The position numbers and the translations under genes were made by a program. From Shinella zoogloeoides (GTDB lineage: Bacteria; Pseudomonadota; Alphaproteobacteria; Rhizobiales; Rhizobiaceae), in NCBI RefSeq assembly GCF_020883495.1, contig NZ_CP086610.1, forward strand, positions 1,965,501 to 2,029,500: DNA of 64,000 bases. Direction: 5' to 3'. Position 1 is the stretch's first letter. Each line of letters begins with the position of its first letter. Shown one piece after another: positions 45,572 to 54,461 of the stretch. The notes beneath the pieces were generated by a model, which saw nothing but the letters and a program-made list of their open reading frames with translations, searched no databases and was not told the origin of the DNA.

Positions 45572-46165
45572 CTAGCGCAGCATCGGCCAGAGGCTGGCGA
45601 CCAGCAGAAGCGCCATCGTGATGTTGAACCACTTGAGCCGCACCGGATCGGACAGCCATTCGCGCAGCGCCGAGCCGAAGCCGGCCCAGGTGGAAACGCT
45701 CGGGAAATTGACGATGGCGAAGGCGACGCCGACGATCAGCACGCTCATCGTGTAGTTCGCCGAATTGGTATAGGTCGCCATGGCGGAAACGGCCATGACC
45801 CAGGCCTTCGGATTCACCCACTGGAAGGCGGCCGCTTCGAGGAAGCTCATCGGCCGCGCGCCGGTCTTGCCCTCGCCGATGCTGCGCGACGTGCCGATCT
45901 TCCAGGCGATCCAGACAAGATACGCCCCGCCGGCGAATTTCAGCACCGTATAGACCAGCGGCACCGCCTCCAGCAGCGCGCCGAGGCCGAAGCCGACGGC
46001 CAGCAGCAGGATGAGGAAGCCGACGCCGATGCCGCACATATGCGGAATCGTGCGCACGAAGCCGAAATTCACACCCGATGCGAAAAGCATCATGTTGTTC
46101 GGGCCGGGCGTTATGGAAGTGGTGAAGGCGAAGACGAGAAGCGCCAGAAAGATTTCGATCTGCAT
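45572..46165 (-). CDS. LysE-family amino acid exporter
   Basis: 197 residues from ATG 46165 (a GTG one codon earlier is an alternative). LysE/RhtB topology of five to six helices with the start [20 protein letters not shown], and the central [11 protein letters not shown]. It exports an amino acid or derivative and prevents its accumulation. Convergent with the AbrB-type gene (eight bases) and divergent from the aldo/keto reductase. Confidence 0.9.
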   Translation of the reverse strand: MQIEIFLALLVFAFTTSITPGPNNMMLFASGVNFGFVRTIPHMCGIGVGFLILLLAVGFGLGALLEAVPLVYTVLKFAGGAYLVWIAWKIGTSRSIGEGKTGARPMSFLEAAAFQWVNPKAWVMAVSAMATYTNSANYTMSVLIVGVAFAIVNFPSVSTWAGFGSALREWLSDPVRLKWFNITMALLLVASLWPMLR

Positions 46166-46285
46166 CACAGACCCTTGTTATCCGGATTGTTTTTTCCGAT
46201 TGATAGTCCATCTCTTGGCCAGGACCAGCCAATTCTTGTCATTGATACAATTCCGGCTGGTGATGCATCGTTTGCGGAGCACGAC

Positions 46286-47131
46286 ATGAAAGCGGAACTA
46301 CCGGCAGTTACCCTTCCCGGCGGACGGCAGGTGCCGGCGCTCGGCCTCGGCACCTGGCACATGGGCGAAGGCTACGCCTCGCCGGACGAGGAGGTCGCAA
46401 GCCTCAGGGCCGGCCTCGACCTCGGCATGACGGTGATCGACACGGCCGAAATGTATGCCGACGGCGGCGCGGAAGAGGTGGTGGGCGAAGCCATCCGCGG
46501 CCGGCGCGACGAGGTTTTCCTCGTCAGCAAGGTGCTGCCCTACAATGCCAGCCGCGCCGGCACCATCGCCGCCTGCGAGGCAAGCCTGAAGCGGCTCGGC
46601 ACCGACCATATCGAACTCTACCTGCTGCACTGGCGCGGCCGCTACCCGCTGGCGGAAACCGTCGAGGCCTTCGAGACGCTGAAGGCGCAGGGCAAGATCG
46701 GCGCCTGGGGCGTTTCCAATTTCGACGAGCCGGACATGAAGGAACTGCTGGGCGCCGCCGAGCCGTCGCGTCCCGCCGCCAACCAGGTGCTCTACAATCT
46801 CGCCCGGCGCGGCATCGAGTTCGATCTCCTGCGCTGGAGCCAGGTGCAGGGCATCCCGATCATGGCCTATTCGCCGCTCGACGAGGGCAGGCTCATCGGC
46901 CATCCGGCGCTGGAGGAGATCGGCCTTGTCCACAATGCCAGCAGCGCCCAGGTCGCCCTCGCCTTCCTGCTCACCAAGGCCGGCGTCATCGCCATCCCGA
47001 AATCCGGCTCGCCGGAGCGGGTGCGCGAGAACCTGCGCGCCGCCGAAATCCGCCTCACCTCGGAGGACCTGCGCCTCCTCGACGCCGCCTTCCCCCCGCC
47101 GACCCGCAAGCGGCCGCTGGAGATGATCTGA
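46286..47131 (+). CDS. Aldo/keto reductase
   Basis: 281 residues. TIM-barrel NADPH-dependent reductase: [10 protein letters not shown], the catalytic Asp-Tyr-Lys-His set in [12 protein letters not shown] (Asp, Tyr), VSKVLP (Lys) and LLHWRG (His), and the cofactor loop [16 protein letters not shown]. Similar to YeaE/DkgA-type enzymes acting on aldehydes such as methylglyoxal. ATG 46286. A bidirectional terminator follows. Confidence 0.9.
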   Translation: MKAELPAVTLPGGRQVPALGLGTWHMGEGYASPDEEVASLRAGLDLGMTVIDTAEMYADGGAEEVVGEAIRGRRDEVFLVSKVLPYNASRAGTIAACEASLKRLGTDHIELYLLHWRGRYPLAETVEAFETLKAQGKIGAWGVSNFDEPDMKELLGAAEPSRPAANQVLYNLARRGIEFDLLRWSQVQGIPIMAYSPLDEGRLIGHPALEEIGLVHNASSAQVALAFLLTKAGVIAIPKSGSPERVRENLRAAEIRLTSEDLRLLDAAFPPPTRKRPLEMI

Positions 47132-47142
47132 GGGGCAGAAAC

Positions 47143-47176
47143 AAAAGGGCCTCCCCGTTTCCGGGGAGGCCCTTTT
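47143..47176. terminator. Bidirectional intrinsic terminator
   Basis: 15-bp stem AAAAGGGCCTCCCCG / CGGGGAGGCCCTTTT with a four-base loop, between the convergent aldo/keto reductase and ilvH genes. It ends in TTTT on both strands. Confidence 0.88.
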
Positions 47177-47198
47177 CAAATTCGATCCCTGCGGAAAC

Positions 47199-47771
47199 TC
47201 ACATGCCCTGCGGGCCGCGGTTCATCGCGGCAATGCCCGTGCGGCAGACTTCCACGAGGCCGAGCGGCTTCATGATCGCCACGAACTGGTCGATCTTGGA
47301 GGACTTGCCGGTGATCTCCAGAATGAAGTGCTCCGTCGTCGCATCGACGACCTTGGCATGGAAGGCGTCGGCAAGGCGCAGGGTTTCCTGGCGCATCTCG
47401 CCGGAACCGACGATCTTCACCAGCGCCACCTCGCGCTCGATCGGCCGCTCCTGCCCGAGAACCCGGGCGCGGACGGTCAGGTCGACGACCCGATGGACCG
47501 GCACGATGCGCTCGAGCTGCGACTTGATCTGCTCGAGAACGCTCGGCGTGCCGCGCGTGACGATGGTGATGCGCGACAGATGCGCCTCATGCTCGGTCTC
47601 GGAAACCGTGAGGCTTTCGATGTTGTAGCCACGGCCGGAGAACAGGCCGATGACGCGGGCAAGGACGCCCGGTTCGTTGTCGACGAGCACGGAGAGCGTG
47701 TGGCTCTCCGCGACCTGCGTTTCCTTGGCGATGAAATAGGCGGAGCCCGTGGGCTGAAGGTGTGCGTTCAT
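47199..47771 (-). CDS. ilvH: Acetolactate synthase small (regulatory) subunit
   Basis: 190 residues. N-terminal ACT domain (TLSVLVDNEPGVLARVIGLF SGRGYNI, residues about 25-50) that binds valine for feedback inhibition, and the C-terminal ALS_ss_C domain (LRLADAFHAKVVDATTEHF). It activates the large subunit and confers valine sensitivity. 17 bases after the ilvI stop, in the same transcript. Confidence 0.95.
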   Translation of the reverse strand: MNAHLQPTGSAYFIAKETQVAESHTLSVLVDNEPGVLARVIGLFSGRGYNIESLTVSETEHEAHLSRITIVTRGTPSVLEQIKSQLERIVPVHRVVDLTVRARVLGQERPIEREVALVKIVGSGEMRQETLRLADAFHAKVVDATTEHFILEITGKSSKIDQFVAIMKPLGLVEVCRTGIAAMNRGPQGM

Positions 47772-47788
47772 GGGTTCTCTACCTTATA

Positions 47789-49567
47789 TCAAACGAGCTG
47801 GCGGCCCTTGGCGTCGATCGCGTTGGCGACCGCTTCGTCCGTGGCCTCGTCGGGCAGCAGCATTTCGTTATGCGCCTTGCCCGAGGGGATCATCGGGAAG
47901 CAGTTCGTCAGGTTCGCGACGCGGCAGTCGAAGATGACCGGACGCTTGACGTCGATCATTTCCTGAATGGCTGCATCGAGATCGGCCGGCTTGTCGCAGG
48001 CGATGCCGACGCCGCCATAGGCTTCCGCCAGCTTGACGAAATCGGGCATGGCTTCCGTGTAGGAGTTCGACAGGCGGTTTCCGTGCAGCAACTGCTGCCA
48101 CTGGCGCACCATGCCCATGTACTGGTTGTTCAGGATGAAGATCTTGACCGGCAGGTCATACTGCACGGCGCAGCTCATTTCCTGGATGCACATCTGGATC
48201 GAGGCGTCGCCGGCAATGTCGATGACGAGGCTGTCGCGATGCGCGACCTGTACGCCGATCGCCGCCGGGAAACCGTAGCCCATCGTGCCGAGGCCGCCCG
48301 AGGTCATCCAGCGGTTCGGATGCTCGAAGCCGTAGAACTGCGCCGCCCACATCTGGTGCTGGCCGACTTCCGTCGTGATGTAGGTGTCGCGGTCCTTGGT
48401 CAGCTCGTAGAGCCGCTGGATCGCGTATTGCGGCATGATGACGTCGTTGCTGTGCGTGTAGGCGAACGAGTTGCGCGCGCGCCACTTGGCAATCGAGGTC
48501 CACCAGTCGGCCTGAACGGCCTTGTCGTAGTCCTTCGCGCCGGCGCGCCACTGGCGAACCATGTCTTCGAGGACATTGCCGACATCGCCGAGGATCGGAA
48601 CGTCGACGCGGACGTTCTTGTTGATTGAGGACGGATCGATGTCGATATGGATCTTCTTCGAATTCGGCGAGAAGGCATTGAGGCGGCCGGTGATGCGGTC
48701 GTCGAAGCGCGCGCCGATGCAGACCATGACGTCGCAGTCATGCATCGCCATGTTCGCCTCGTAGGAGCCGTGCATGCCCAGCATACCCAGCCAGTTCTTG
48801 CCGGACGCCGGATAGGCGCCGAGGCCCATCAGCGTCGAGGTGATCGGGAAGCCGGTGATTTCGACCAGCTCGCGCAGCAGGCGCGAGGCTTCCGGACCGG
48901 AATTCACGACGCCGCCGCCGGAATAGATGATCGGCCGGCGGGCGGACTTCATCAGGCTGACGGCCGCCGCGATCTGGTTCGCGTCGCCCTGGACCTTCGG
49001 CTGGTAGCTCTTCTGGATGGGCGCTGCGGACGGCGGCGTATAGGTGCCGGTCGCGAACTGCACGTCCTTCGGGATATCGACGACGACCGGGCCGGGACGG
49101 CCGGACTGCGCGACGCGGAAGGCCTCATGGATGGTGCGGGCCAGCTCGTTGACGTCCTTGACCAGCCAGTTGTGCTTGGTGCAGGGGCGCGTGATGCCGA
49201 CCGTGTCGCACTCCTGGAAGGCGTCCGAGCCGATGAGCGTGGTCGGAACCTGGCCGGTGAGGCAGACGAGCGGGATGGAATCCATCAGGGCGTCCTGCAG
49301 CGGCGTGACGGCATTGGTCGCGCCGGGGCCGGAGGTGACGAGCATGACGCCGACCTTGCCGGTGGAGCGGGCATAGCCTTCGGCCATGTGGCCGGCGCCC
49401 TGCTCGTGGCGAACGAGGATGTGCTCGATGTCTTCCTGCTGGAATATCTCGTCATAGATCGGCAGGACGGCACCGCCCGGATAGCCGAAGATATGTTCCA
49501 CGCCATTGTCTTTCAGGGCCTGCAAGACAATTTCCGCGCCCGTCATCTGGTTTTCTGTTCCGCTCAT
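47789..49567 (-). CDS. ilvI: Acetolactate synthase large (catalytic) subunit
   Basis: 592 residues from ATG 49567; the longer open frame past 49800 runs through the leader region and is not the start. Thiamine-diphosphate enzyme: activating Glu55 in RHEQGAGH, FAD-binding middle domain and TPP motif GDASIQM...LNNQYMG near residues 445-475. It condenses pyruvate with pyruvate or 2-oxobutyrate, the committed step to valine, leucine and isoleucine. Expression is preceded by a leader peptide and attenuator (49624-49740). Also called ilvB in other genomes. Confidence 0.96.
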   Translation of the reverse strand: MSGTENQMTGAEIVLQALKDNGVEHIFGYPGGAVLPIYDEIFQQEDIEHILVRHEQGAGHMAEGYARSTGKVGVMLVTSGPGATNAVTPLQDALMDSIPLVCLTGQVPTTLIGSDAFQECDTVGITRPCTKHNWLVKDVNELARTIHEAFRVAQSGRPGPVVVDIPKDVQFATGTYTPPSAAPIQKSYQPKVQGDANQIAAAVSLMKSARRPIIYSGGGVVNSGPEASRLLRELVEITGFPITSTLMGLGAYPASGKNWLGMLGMHGSYEANMAMHDCDVMVCIGARFDDRITGRLNAFSPNSKKIHIDIDPSSINKNVRVDVPILGDVGNVLEDMVRQWRAGAKDYDKAVQADWWTSIAKWRARNSFAYTHSNDVIMPQYAIQRLYELTKDRDTYITTEVGQHQMWAAQFYGFEHPNRWMTSGGLGTMGYGFPAAIGVQVAHRDSLVIDIAGDASIQMCIQEMSCAVQYDLPVKIFILNNQYMGMVRQWQQLLHGNRLSNSYTEAMPDFVKLAEAYGGVGIACDKPADLDAAIQEMIDVKRPVIFDCRVANLTNCFPMIPSGKAHNEMLLPDEATDEAVANAIDAKGRQLV

Positions 49568-49623
49568 CGGATTTCCGTCCGTCTCTTTTCGCATGTCAGG
49601 GTGATTATCGAATTTCTGGGCAT

Positions 49624-49702
49624 AAAAAAAGGCCCCTTGGAGGAGCCTGCTTACCGCGCATGGGTGCTTTCGCCGGGTGGTTACTCCACCCTGCCCATGC
49701 GC
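49624..49702 (-). promoter_or_regulatory. ilv attenuator: pause hairpin and Rho-independent terminator
   Basis: On the minus strand the leader RNA can form a long stem GCGCATGGG / CCCATGCGC (49694-49702 with 49656-49664) enclosing a smaller stem GGGTGG / CCACCC around the leader peptide's stop codon. It is followed by GGCTCC-TCCAA-GGGGCC and TTTTTTT (49624-49647). Stalling of a ribosome on the leader's Ile/Leu/Val codons would prevent the first stem and favour reading through the terminator into ilvI, as in classical attenuation. Confidence 0.82.
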
Positions 49703-49740
49703 GTTCCCACCACAAGAATGATAGCCGTCAGATTTTTCAT
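49681..49740 (-). CDS. ilvL: ilv leader peptide, 19 residues
   Basis: ATG 49740 to TAA 49681 encodes MKNLTAIILVVGTRMGRVE: seven branched-chain codons (Leu4, Ile7, Ile8, Leu9, Val10, Val11, Val18), five of them consecutive. There is no ribosome-binding site upstream, but the promoter at 49749-49777 would start transcription within about two bases of the ATG, so the peptide is probably translated from a leaderless mRNA. It senses charged Ile, Leu and Val tRNA for the attenuator that follows. Confidence 0.88.
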   Translation of the reverse strand: MKNLTAIILVVGTRMGRVE

Positions 49741-49748
49741 GGGGCGGA

Positions 49749-49777
49749 TTGTTAGACACAAAGCAAAGGCGCGTCAA
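49749..49777 (-). promoter_or_regulatory. Sigma-70 promoter of the ilv leader-ilvI-ilvH operon
   Basis: Minus strand: -35 TTGACG (49772-49777), 17-base spacer, -10 TAACAA (49749-49754). The expected transcription start is at about 49742, next to the leader ATG (49740). Confidence 0.75.
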
Positions 49778-49872
49778 CGCTTTTCCGGCTGTTTCGAAAC
49801 GGCGCGGGGCGACTGGGGCCGCAAAACACCCGAAACCCCTTGTTAAGCGGCCCCGGAGTATGATCGGGGCCG

Positions 49873-51939
49873 ATGGCAAGGAGTGCCGCGTTGCTCAACA
49901 ATGATCTACAGACCTCTATCGTGGCCGGCGAGCAGGAACGGCGCGATGAACTGGCGGCCGGTAACCGCCTGCTCGGCCGCGTCGTCGCGTGCAGCGGCTC
50001 GCGCGCCACCATCAGCGCGCTGGCGCAAGCGGGCCAGACCGCGCTCACCGAACTGTGGGCTGTCGGCCGCCTCATCTCCATTTCCGTCGGCCGCAACCGC
50101 GTCGTCGCCCTCGTCTATTCCATGTCCACCGACCAGCAAAGCTGGTCGGAAAACGGCGATACCGTTTTCCGCATCGAGGTCGAGCTTCTCGGCGAGGTCT
50201 ATGTCGGCCCGGACGGGCGCGAGCGGTTTTCCGCCGGCATCACCAATTATCCCTATCTCGGGGCTGTCGCCCACCGCATCCGCACCTCGGATCTCGCCAA
50301 GGTCTACGACACCGGCAAGCACGATGTCTGCGCGATCGGCAAGCTGACGCAGGACGACAGCCTCGATGCGACGATCCACGTGCCCTCCATGCTGGAGAAG
50401 CACTTCGCCATCGTCGGCACGACCGGCGTCGGCAAATCCACCGCCGTCACGCTGCTGTTGCACAAGGCGATCCAGTCCGACCCCAAGCTGCGCGTGCTGA
50501 TCCTCGACCCGCACAACGAATTCGCCGCCGCCTTCGGCGACCTCGCCGTCGTCATCGACACGGACACGCTGGACCTGCCCTTCTGGCTGTTCCGGCTGGA
50601 GGAATTCGCCGAAGTGATCTTCCGCGGCCGCCCGCCGGCGCCGGAAGAGATGGATATCCTGCGCGACCTCATCCCGGAGGCCAAGCGCGCCTTCCGCGGC
50701 TCGAACGAGAACGGCGTGATGCGCCGCACGAGCGAGAAAAGCTCGATGACGGCCGACACGCCCGTGCCCTTCCGCATCGCGGACCTGCTGGCGCTGATCG
50801 ACGAGCGCATCGGGCGGCTCGAAGGCCGGGCCGAGAAGCCGCACCTGCGCTCGCTCAAGGTCAAGATCATGTCGGCGATCAACGACCCGCGCTACCATTT
50901 CATGTTCTCCTCGAACACGATCACCGACACGATCCTCGACACCATCGCCCGCATCTTCCGCATTCCGGGCGAAGGCAAGCCGGTGACGACGTTCCAGCTC
51001 GCCGGCATCCCCTCGGAAGTGGTGAACTCCGTCGCCTCCGTCCTCTGCCGCATGGCCTTCGAAATCGGCCTTTGGAGCCATGGCGGCGTGCATATGCTCG
51101 TGGTATGCGAGGAAGCCCACCGCTATGTGCCGGCCGACCCCAAGCTCAGCTTCACGCCGACGCGCCAGGCCATTGCCCGCATCGCCAAGGAAGGCCGCAA
51201 ATACGGCGTGTCGCTCGGCATCATCACCCAGCGCCCCGGCGAACTCGATCCGACCATCCTATCCCAGTGCTCGACGATCTTCGCAATGCGTCTTGCCAAC
51301 GATCACGACCAGGAGATCATCCGCTCGGCGATCCCCAACTCCTCCGCCTCGACAACGAGCTTCATCTCCTCCATCGGCAATGGCGAGGCCATCGCCTTCG
51401 GCGAGGCCGTCGCGGTGCCCATGCGCATCCGCTTCGCGCGCGTGGCGGCCGAGAGCCTGCCCAAAGCGAACGGCGCGGGTGTCAAAGCCGGGGACGAGAC
51501 GCCGCAAAGCGTCGACCTGCGCTCCATCGTCACGCGCATGCGCTCGATTTCCGGCCCCGATATTTCCGGCTTCCAGAACTCCTATCTCTCCACGCAGGAC
51601 ATGCCGACCGGCTACGAGGACGCGCCCTACGAGGATGAGGAGGACTATATCGACACGCTGCAGAACGCCGCGGCGCCCCCCGCCGCACCCGCGCGGTCCC
51701 TGCACGAGCCCTACCGGCCCGACATGCTGCCCGGTGCGGGCAGCGTCTACGAGCCGTCGCCGCAGGAGCGTTTCGAGGCCATCCGCCGCGAACTGACCGG
51801 CGACCCGCAGCGCCCCGCCGCCGATCCCCACCGCCAGCCGGCGCGCCCCGCCTTCGGCGAGCAGCAAGAGCCGCGCCGCGAAGGCTCCATCCGCGAACAG
51901 CTTCTCAAGAAACCGCTCAGCAGCCTGATCCGGCGCTAG
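49873..51939 (+). CDS. HerA/DUF87-type ATP-binding protein
   Basis: 688 residues. N-terminal HerA-like beta-barrel (residues ~30-140), then an FtsK/HerA ATPase core with Walker A GTTGVGKST (182-190), DPHNEF (after the strand, ~212-217), Walker B VHMLVVCEEAH (406-416) and an arginine-finger region AKEGRKYGVSLGIITQRP. Residues from about 515 on are acidic and Pro-rich, without a fold. HerA-type translocases move or unwind DNA with a NurA nuclease; no nurA gene is next to this one. ATG 49873; a hairpin follows the stop. Confidence 0.85.
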   Translation: MARSAALLNNDLQTSIVAGEQERRDELAAGNRLLGRVVACSGSRATISALAQAGQTALTELWAVGRLISISVGRNRVVALVYSMSTDQQSWSENGDTVFRIEVELLGEVYVGPDGRERFSAGITNYPYLGAVAHRIRTSDLAKVYDTGKHDVCAIGKLTQDDSLDATIHVPSMLEKHFAIVGTTGVGKSTAVTLLLHKAIQSDPKLRVLILDPHNEFAAAFGDLAVVIDTDTLDLPFWLFRLEEFAEVIFRGRPPAPEEMDILRDLIPEAKRAFRGSNENGVMRRTSEKSSMTADTPVPFRIADLLALIDERIGRLEGRAEKPHLRSLKVKIMSAINDPRYHFMFSSNTITDTILDTIARIFRIPGEGKPVTTFQLAGIPSEVVNSVASVLCRMAFEIGLWSHGGVHMLVVCEEAHRYVPADPKLSFTPTRQAIARIAKEGRKYGVSLGIITQRPGELDPTILSQCSTIFAMRLANDHDQEIIRSAIPNSSASTTSFISSIGNGEAIAFGEAVAVPMRIRFARVAAESLPKANGAGVKAGDETPQSVDLRSIVTRMRSISGPDISGFQNSYLSTQDMPTGYEDAPYEDEEDYIDTLQNAAAPPAAPARSLHEPYRPDMLPGAGSVYEPSPQERFEAIRRELTGDPQRPAADPHRQPARPAFGEQQEPRREGSIREQLLKKPLSSLIRR

Positions 51940-51950
51940 AGCATTTCCAG

Positions 51951-51970
51951 CCGAAGCGGAACCGCTTCGG
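51951..51970. terminator. Hairpin after the HerA-like gene
   Basis: Perfect 9-bp stem CCGAAGCGG-AA-CCGCTTCGG, 12 bases past the stop codon, in a GAGCATTTCC... context that is common in Rhizobiaceae intergenic DNA. No T-run; the hairpin may act as an mRNA 3' end or a weak terminator. Confidence 0.5.
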
Positions 51971-51996
51971 CGTCGGATAATGCGGCAAAGAATAAT

Positions 51997-52040
51997 CTAT
52001 GGCATCTCCGGTGCATCGGAATTCACCGGAGATGCCATAG
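51997..52040 (-). terminator. Intrinsic terminator overlapping the end of miaA
   Basis: A perfect 17-bp inverted repeat (51997-52013 with 52024-52040) around a 10-base loop. On the miaA strand it is followed by ATTATTCTTT. The stop codon (51997-51999) is the last three bases of the stem, so translation of the final codons runs through the hairpin. Confidence 0.7.
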
Positions 52041-52932
52041 GATCGATCCGCGACCAGCTTTCATCGAACTGGTTGCGGAACCAGGTCATCTGGCGCTTGG
52101 CATATTGCCTTGTCGCGGCCGCGCCGCGCTCGATCACCTCGGCCCTGGTCATTTCGCCGGCCAGCATGGCGGCGATCTGCGGCACGCCGATGGCTTTCAT
52201 CACCGGCATGGCTGGCGAGAGATTCAAAGCCAGCAGCGCCTTCACCTCCTCCACCGCCCCCGTTTCCAGCATCTGCCCGAAACGCCGGTCGATGCGGGCG
52301 GCGAGCACCGCCCGGTCGGGCAGCACGACGATCTTCTCCGCCCGCTCCGGCGCAATGACCGCCGGCCCCGTGGCGGACTGGAAGACGGCAATGGACCGCC
52401 CCGTCGCCTCCAGCACTTCAAGCGCCCGCACGATGCGCTGGCCGTCGCCCGGCATCAGCCGCGCCGCCGTTTCCGGGTCGCGCCGCGCAAGCTCCCGGTG
52501 CAAGGCCTCTGCCCCCTCGGTGGCGAGCCGCCCCCGCATCCGCTCGCGCATATCGTCCGGGATCGCCGGCATATCCGACAGGCCGCCTGTCAGCGCGCGA
52601 AAGTAAAGGCCCGTACCGCCGACGAAGACGGGAAGCTTTCCCCGCTCGCGCAGCTCCGCGACGACGGCCGTCGCCTCGCGCAGCCAGTCGCCGGTGGAAT
52701 AGGCCGCGCCCGCCGGCACATGGCCGTAAAGCCGATGCTCGATGCCGGCCATGTCCGCCGGCTGCGGGTGCGCCGTCAGGATGTTCAGCGTGTCATAGAC
52801 CTGCATGCTGTCCGCATTGATCACGACGCCGCCGTGCTCGGCCGCAAGCCGCACGGCAAGCGCGGACTTGCCGCTTGCCGTCGGTCCCGTTATCAGGATC
52901 GCGTCCCGCTTTCGATCAAGGTTTCTCATCAT
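51997..52932 (-). CDS. miaA: tRNA dimethylallyltransferase
   Basis: 311 residues. It transfers dimethylallyl to N6 of A37 in tRNAs reading UNN codons. P-loop GPTASGKS (16-23), DSMQVY, and the C-terminal KAIGVPQI and TRQYAKRQMTWFRNQ are the family motifs. ATG 52932 (or 52929) overlaps the start of serB on the other strand by two bases. The last codons and the stop lie inside a 17-bp hairpin (51997-52040), so the C-terminal tail MASPVNSDAPEMP is encoded by the left part of the terminator. Confidence 0.95.
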   Translation of the reverse strand: MMRNLDRKRDAILITGPTASGKSALAVRLAAEHGGVVINADSMQVYDTLNILTAHPQPADMAGIEHRLYGHVPAGAAYSTGDWLREATAVVAELRERGKLPVFVGGTGLYFRALTGGLSDMPAIPDDMRERMRGRLATEGAEALHRELARRDPETAARLMPGDGQRIVRALEVLEATGRSIAVFQSATGPAVIAPERAEKIVVLPDRAVLAARIDRRFGQMLETGAVEEVKALLALNLSPAMPVMKAIGVPQIAAMLAGEMTRAEVIERGAAATRQYAKRQMTWFRNQFDESWSRIDPMASPVNSDAPEMP

Positions 52933-53821
52933 GGCTTTCGTTGCCACGCTTGTCGCCAATCCGTCAAATCCTGTTCTGACGCCCGCCATTGCGGAGAAGG
53001 CCGCCGATGCGGTCAAGGCCTCCGGCCTCTACTGGCTTGCCGACGGCATCGCCTGCGATATCGCGCTGCGCGACGACAGCGATCCCGTTGCGGCGGAAAA
53101 GACGATCCGCGCACTCATCCCCGGCACGCCGATCGACCTTGCCGTTCAGGATGCCGAGACGCGGCGCAAGAAACTGCTGATCGCCGACATGGATTCGACC
53201 ATGATCGGCCAGGAATGCATCGATGAACTGGCGGCGGAAGTCGGCCTCAAGGACAAGGTGGCGACGATCACCGCCCGCGCCATGAACGGCGAGATCGCCT
53301 TCGAGCCGGCCTTGCGCGAGCGCGTCGCGCTGTTGAAGGGCCTGCCGGTCTCCGTCGTCGACGAGGTCATCGCCAAGCGCATTACGCTGACGCCCGGCGG
53401 CATGGAGCTGATCGCGACGATGAAGGCCAAGAGCTATTACACCGCCCTCGTCTCCGGCGGCTTCACCGTCTTCACCAGCCGCATCGCCGCCACGCTGGGC
53501 TTTGACGAGAACCGCGCCAATATTCTGCTCGACGCCGATGGCAAGCTCACCGGCGAAGTCGCCGAACCCATCCTCGGCAGGCAGGCCAAGGTGGATGCGC
53601 TAATGGAGATTTCCGAACGCCTCGGCATCTCGCCGCAAGAGGCGATGGCCGTCGGCGACGGCGCGAACGACCTCGGCATGCTGCACGCCTCCGGCGCGGG
53701 CGTCGCCCTGCACGCCAAGCCGGCCGTCGCAGCCGAAGCGAAAATCCGCATCGACCACGGCGACCTCACCGCCCTTCTCTACCTACAGGGCTATCGCAAG
53801 TCGGACTTCGTGACGGCCTGA
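52931..53821 (+). CDS. serB: Phosphoserine phosphatase
   Basis: 296 residues. HAD fold with DxDxT motif IADMDST (nucleophile Asp86, acid Asp88), SGGFTVF (Ser for phosphate binding) and GDGANDLGM (Mg2+). The N-terminal ~75 residues are the alpha-type extension. It releases phosphate from phosphoserine, the last step of serine synthesis. ATG 52931 shares two bases with the miaA ATG, so promoters must lie inside the opposite gene. The GNAT gene starts at its stop (TGATG). Confidence 0.95.
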   Translation: MAFVATLVANPSNPVLTPAIAEKAADAVKASGLYWLADGIACDIALRDDSDPVAAEKTIRALIPGTPIDLAVQDAETRRKKLLIADMDSTMIGQECIDELAAEVGLKDKVATITARAMNGEIAFEPALRERVALLKGLPVSVVDEVIAKRITLTPGGMELIATMKAKSYYTALVSGGFTVFTSRIAATLGFDENRANILLDADGKLTGEVAEPILGRQAKVDALMEISERLGISPQEAMAVGDGANDLGMLHASGAGVALHAKPAVAAEAKIRIDHGDLTALLYLQGYRKSDFVTA

Positions 53822-54387
53822 TGCTCATCGCCACGACAAAGCGCCTCGCCTTGCGCAACTGGGAGGAAAAGGACCGGGCGCTTTTCCACGAGATCAATTC
53901 CGATCCCGTGGTCATGGAATTCTTTCCCTTCCTGCGCACGCGCGTCCAGTCGGACGAACTCTTCGACCGCCTGCGCGGCATCATCGCGCAGACTGGCCTC
54001 GGCTTCTACGCGCTCGCCGACCGGGCAACGGACGAGGCCATGGGCTTCTGCGGTCTCTCGCGCACCAACGGGCTGGAACCCCATGTGGCGGATGGCGCCG
54101 TCGAAATCGGCTGGCGGCTTGCAAGACGCCACTGGGGCCATGGCTACATTACGGAAGCGGCGGAAAAGCTGCTGGAATTCGGCTTCGCGGAAAAGGGCCT
54201 GCCCGAGATCGTCTCGTTCGCCGTCGCGGACAATGCCCGCTCCATCGCCGTCATGCGGCGCATCGGCATGGCGGCCGCACCGGACCGCGATTTCATTATG
54301 CCCGGCATAGAGGATGCCCGCGCCGAGCTTCGCCCGCACGTCCTTTACGCCCTCGACCGCGCGGGCTGGCAGCAAAAAGGCCGCTGA
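53821..54387 (+). CDS. GNAT-family acetyltransferase (RimJ/RimL type)
   Basis: 188 residues starting on the serB stop codon (TGATG overlap). RimJ/RimL acetyl-CoA binding motif in RRHWGHGYITEAAEKLLEF (about 100-118) and the C-terminal VADNARSIAVMRRIGM. It acetylates a small molecule or protein N-terminus; substrate unknown. Translationally coupled to serB, but a functional link is not known. Confidence 0.88.
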   Translation: MLIATTKRLALRNWEEKDRALFHEINSDPVVMEFFPFLRTRVQSDELFDRLRGIIAQTGLGFYALADRATDEAMGFCGLSRTNGLEPHVADGAVEIGWRLARRHWGHGYITEAAEKLLEFGFAEKGLPEIVSFAVADNARSIAVMRRIGMAAAPDRDFIMPGIEDARAELRPHVLYALDRAGWQQKGR

Positions 54388-54461
54388 AGCAATGCTCCAA
54401 CGGCCTGAATCACTGTCTCGAAAGCTGCCGCCAAGCCCCTGACGGGACTCGGCTTTTCCCG

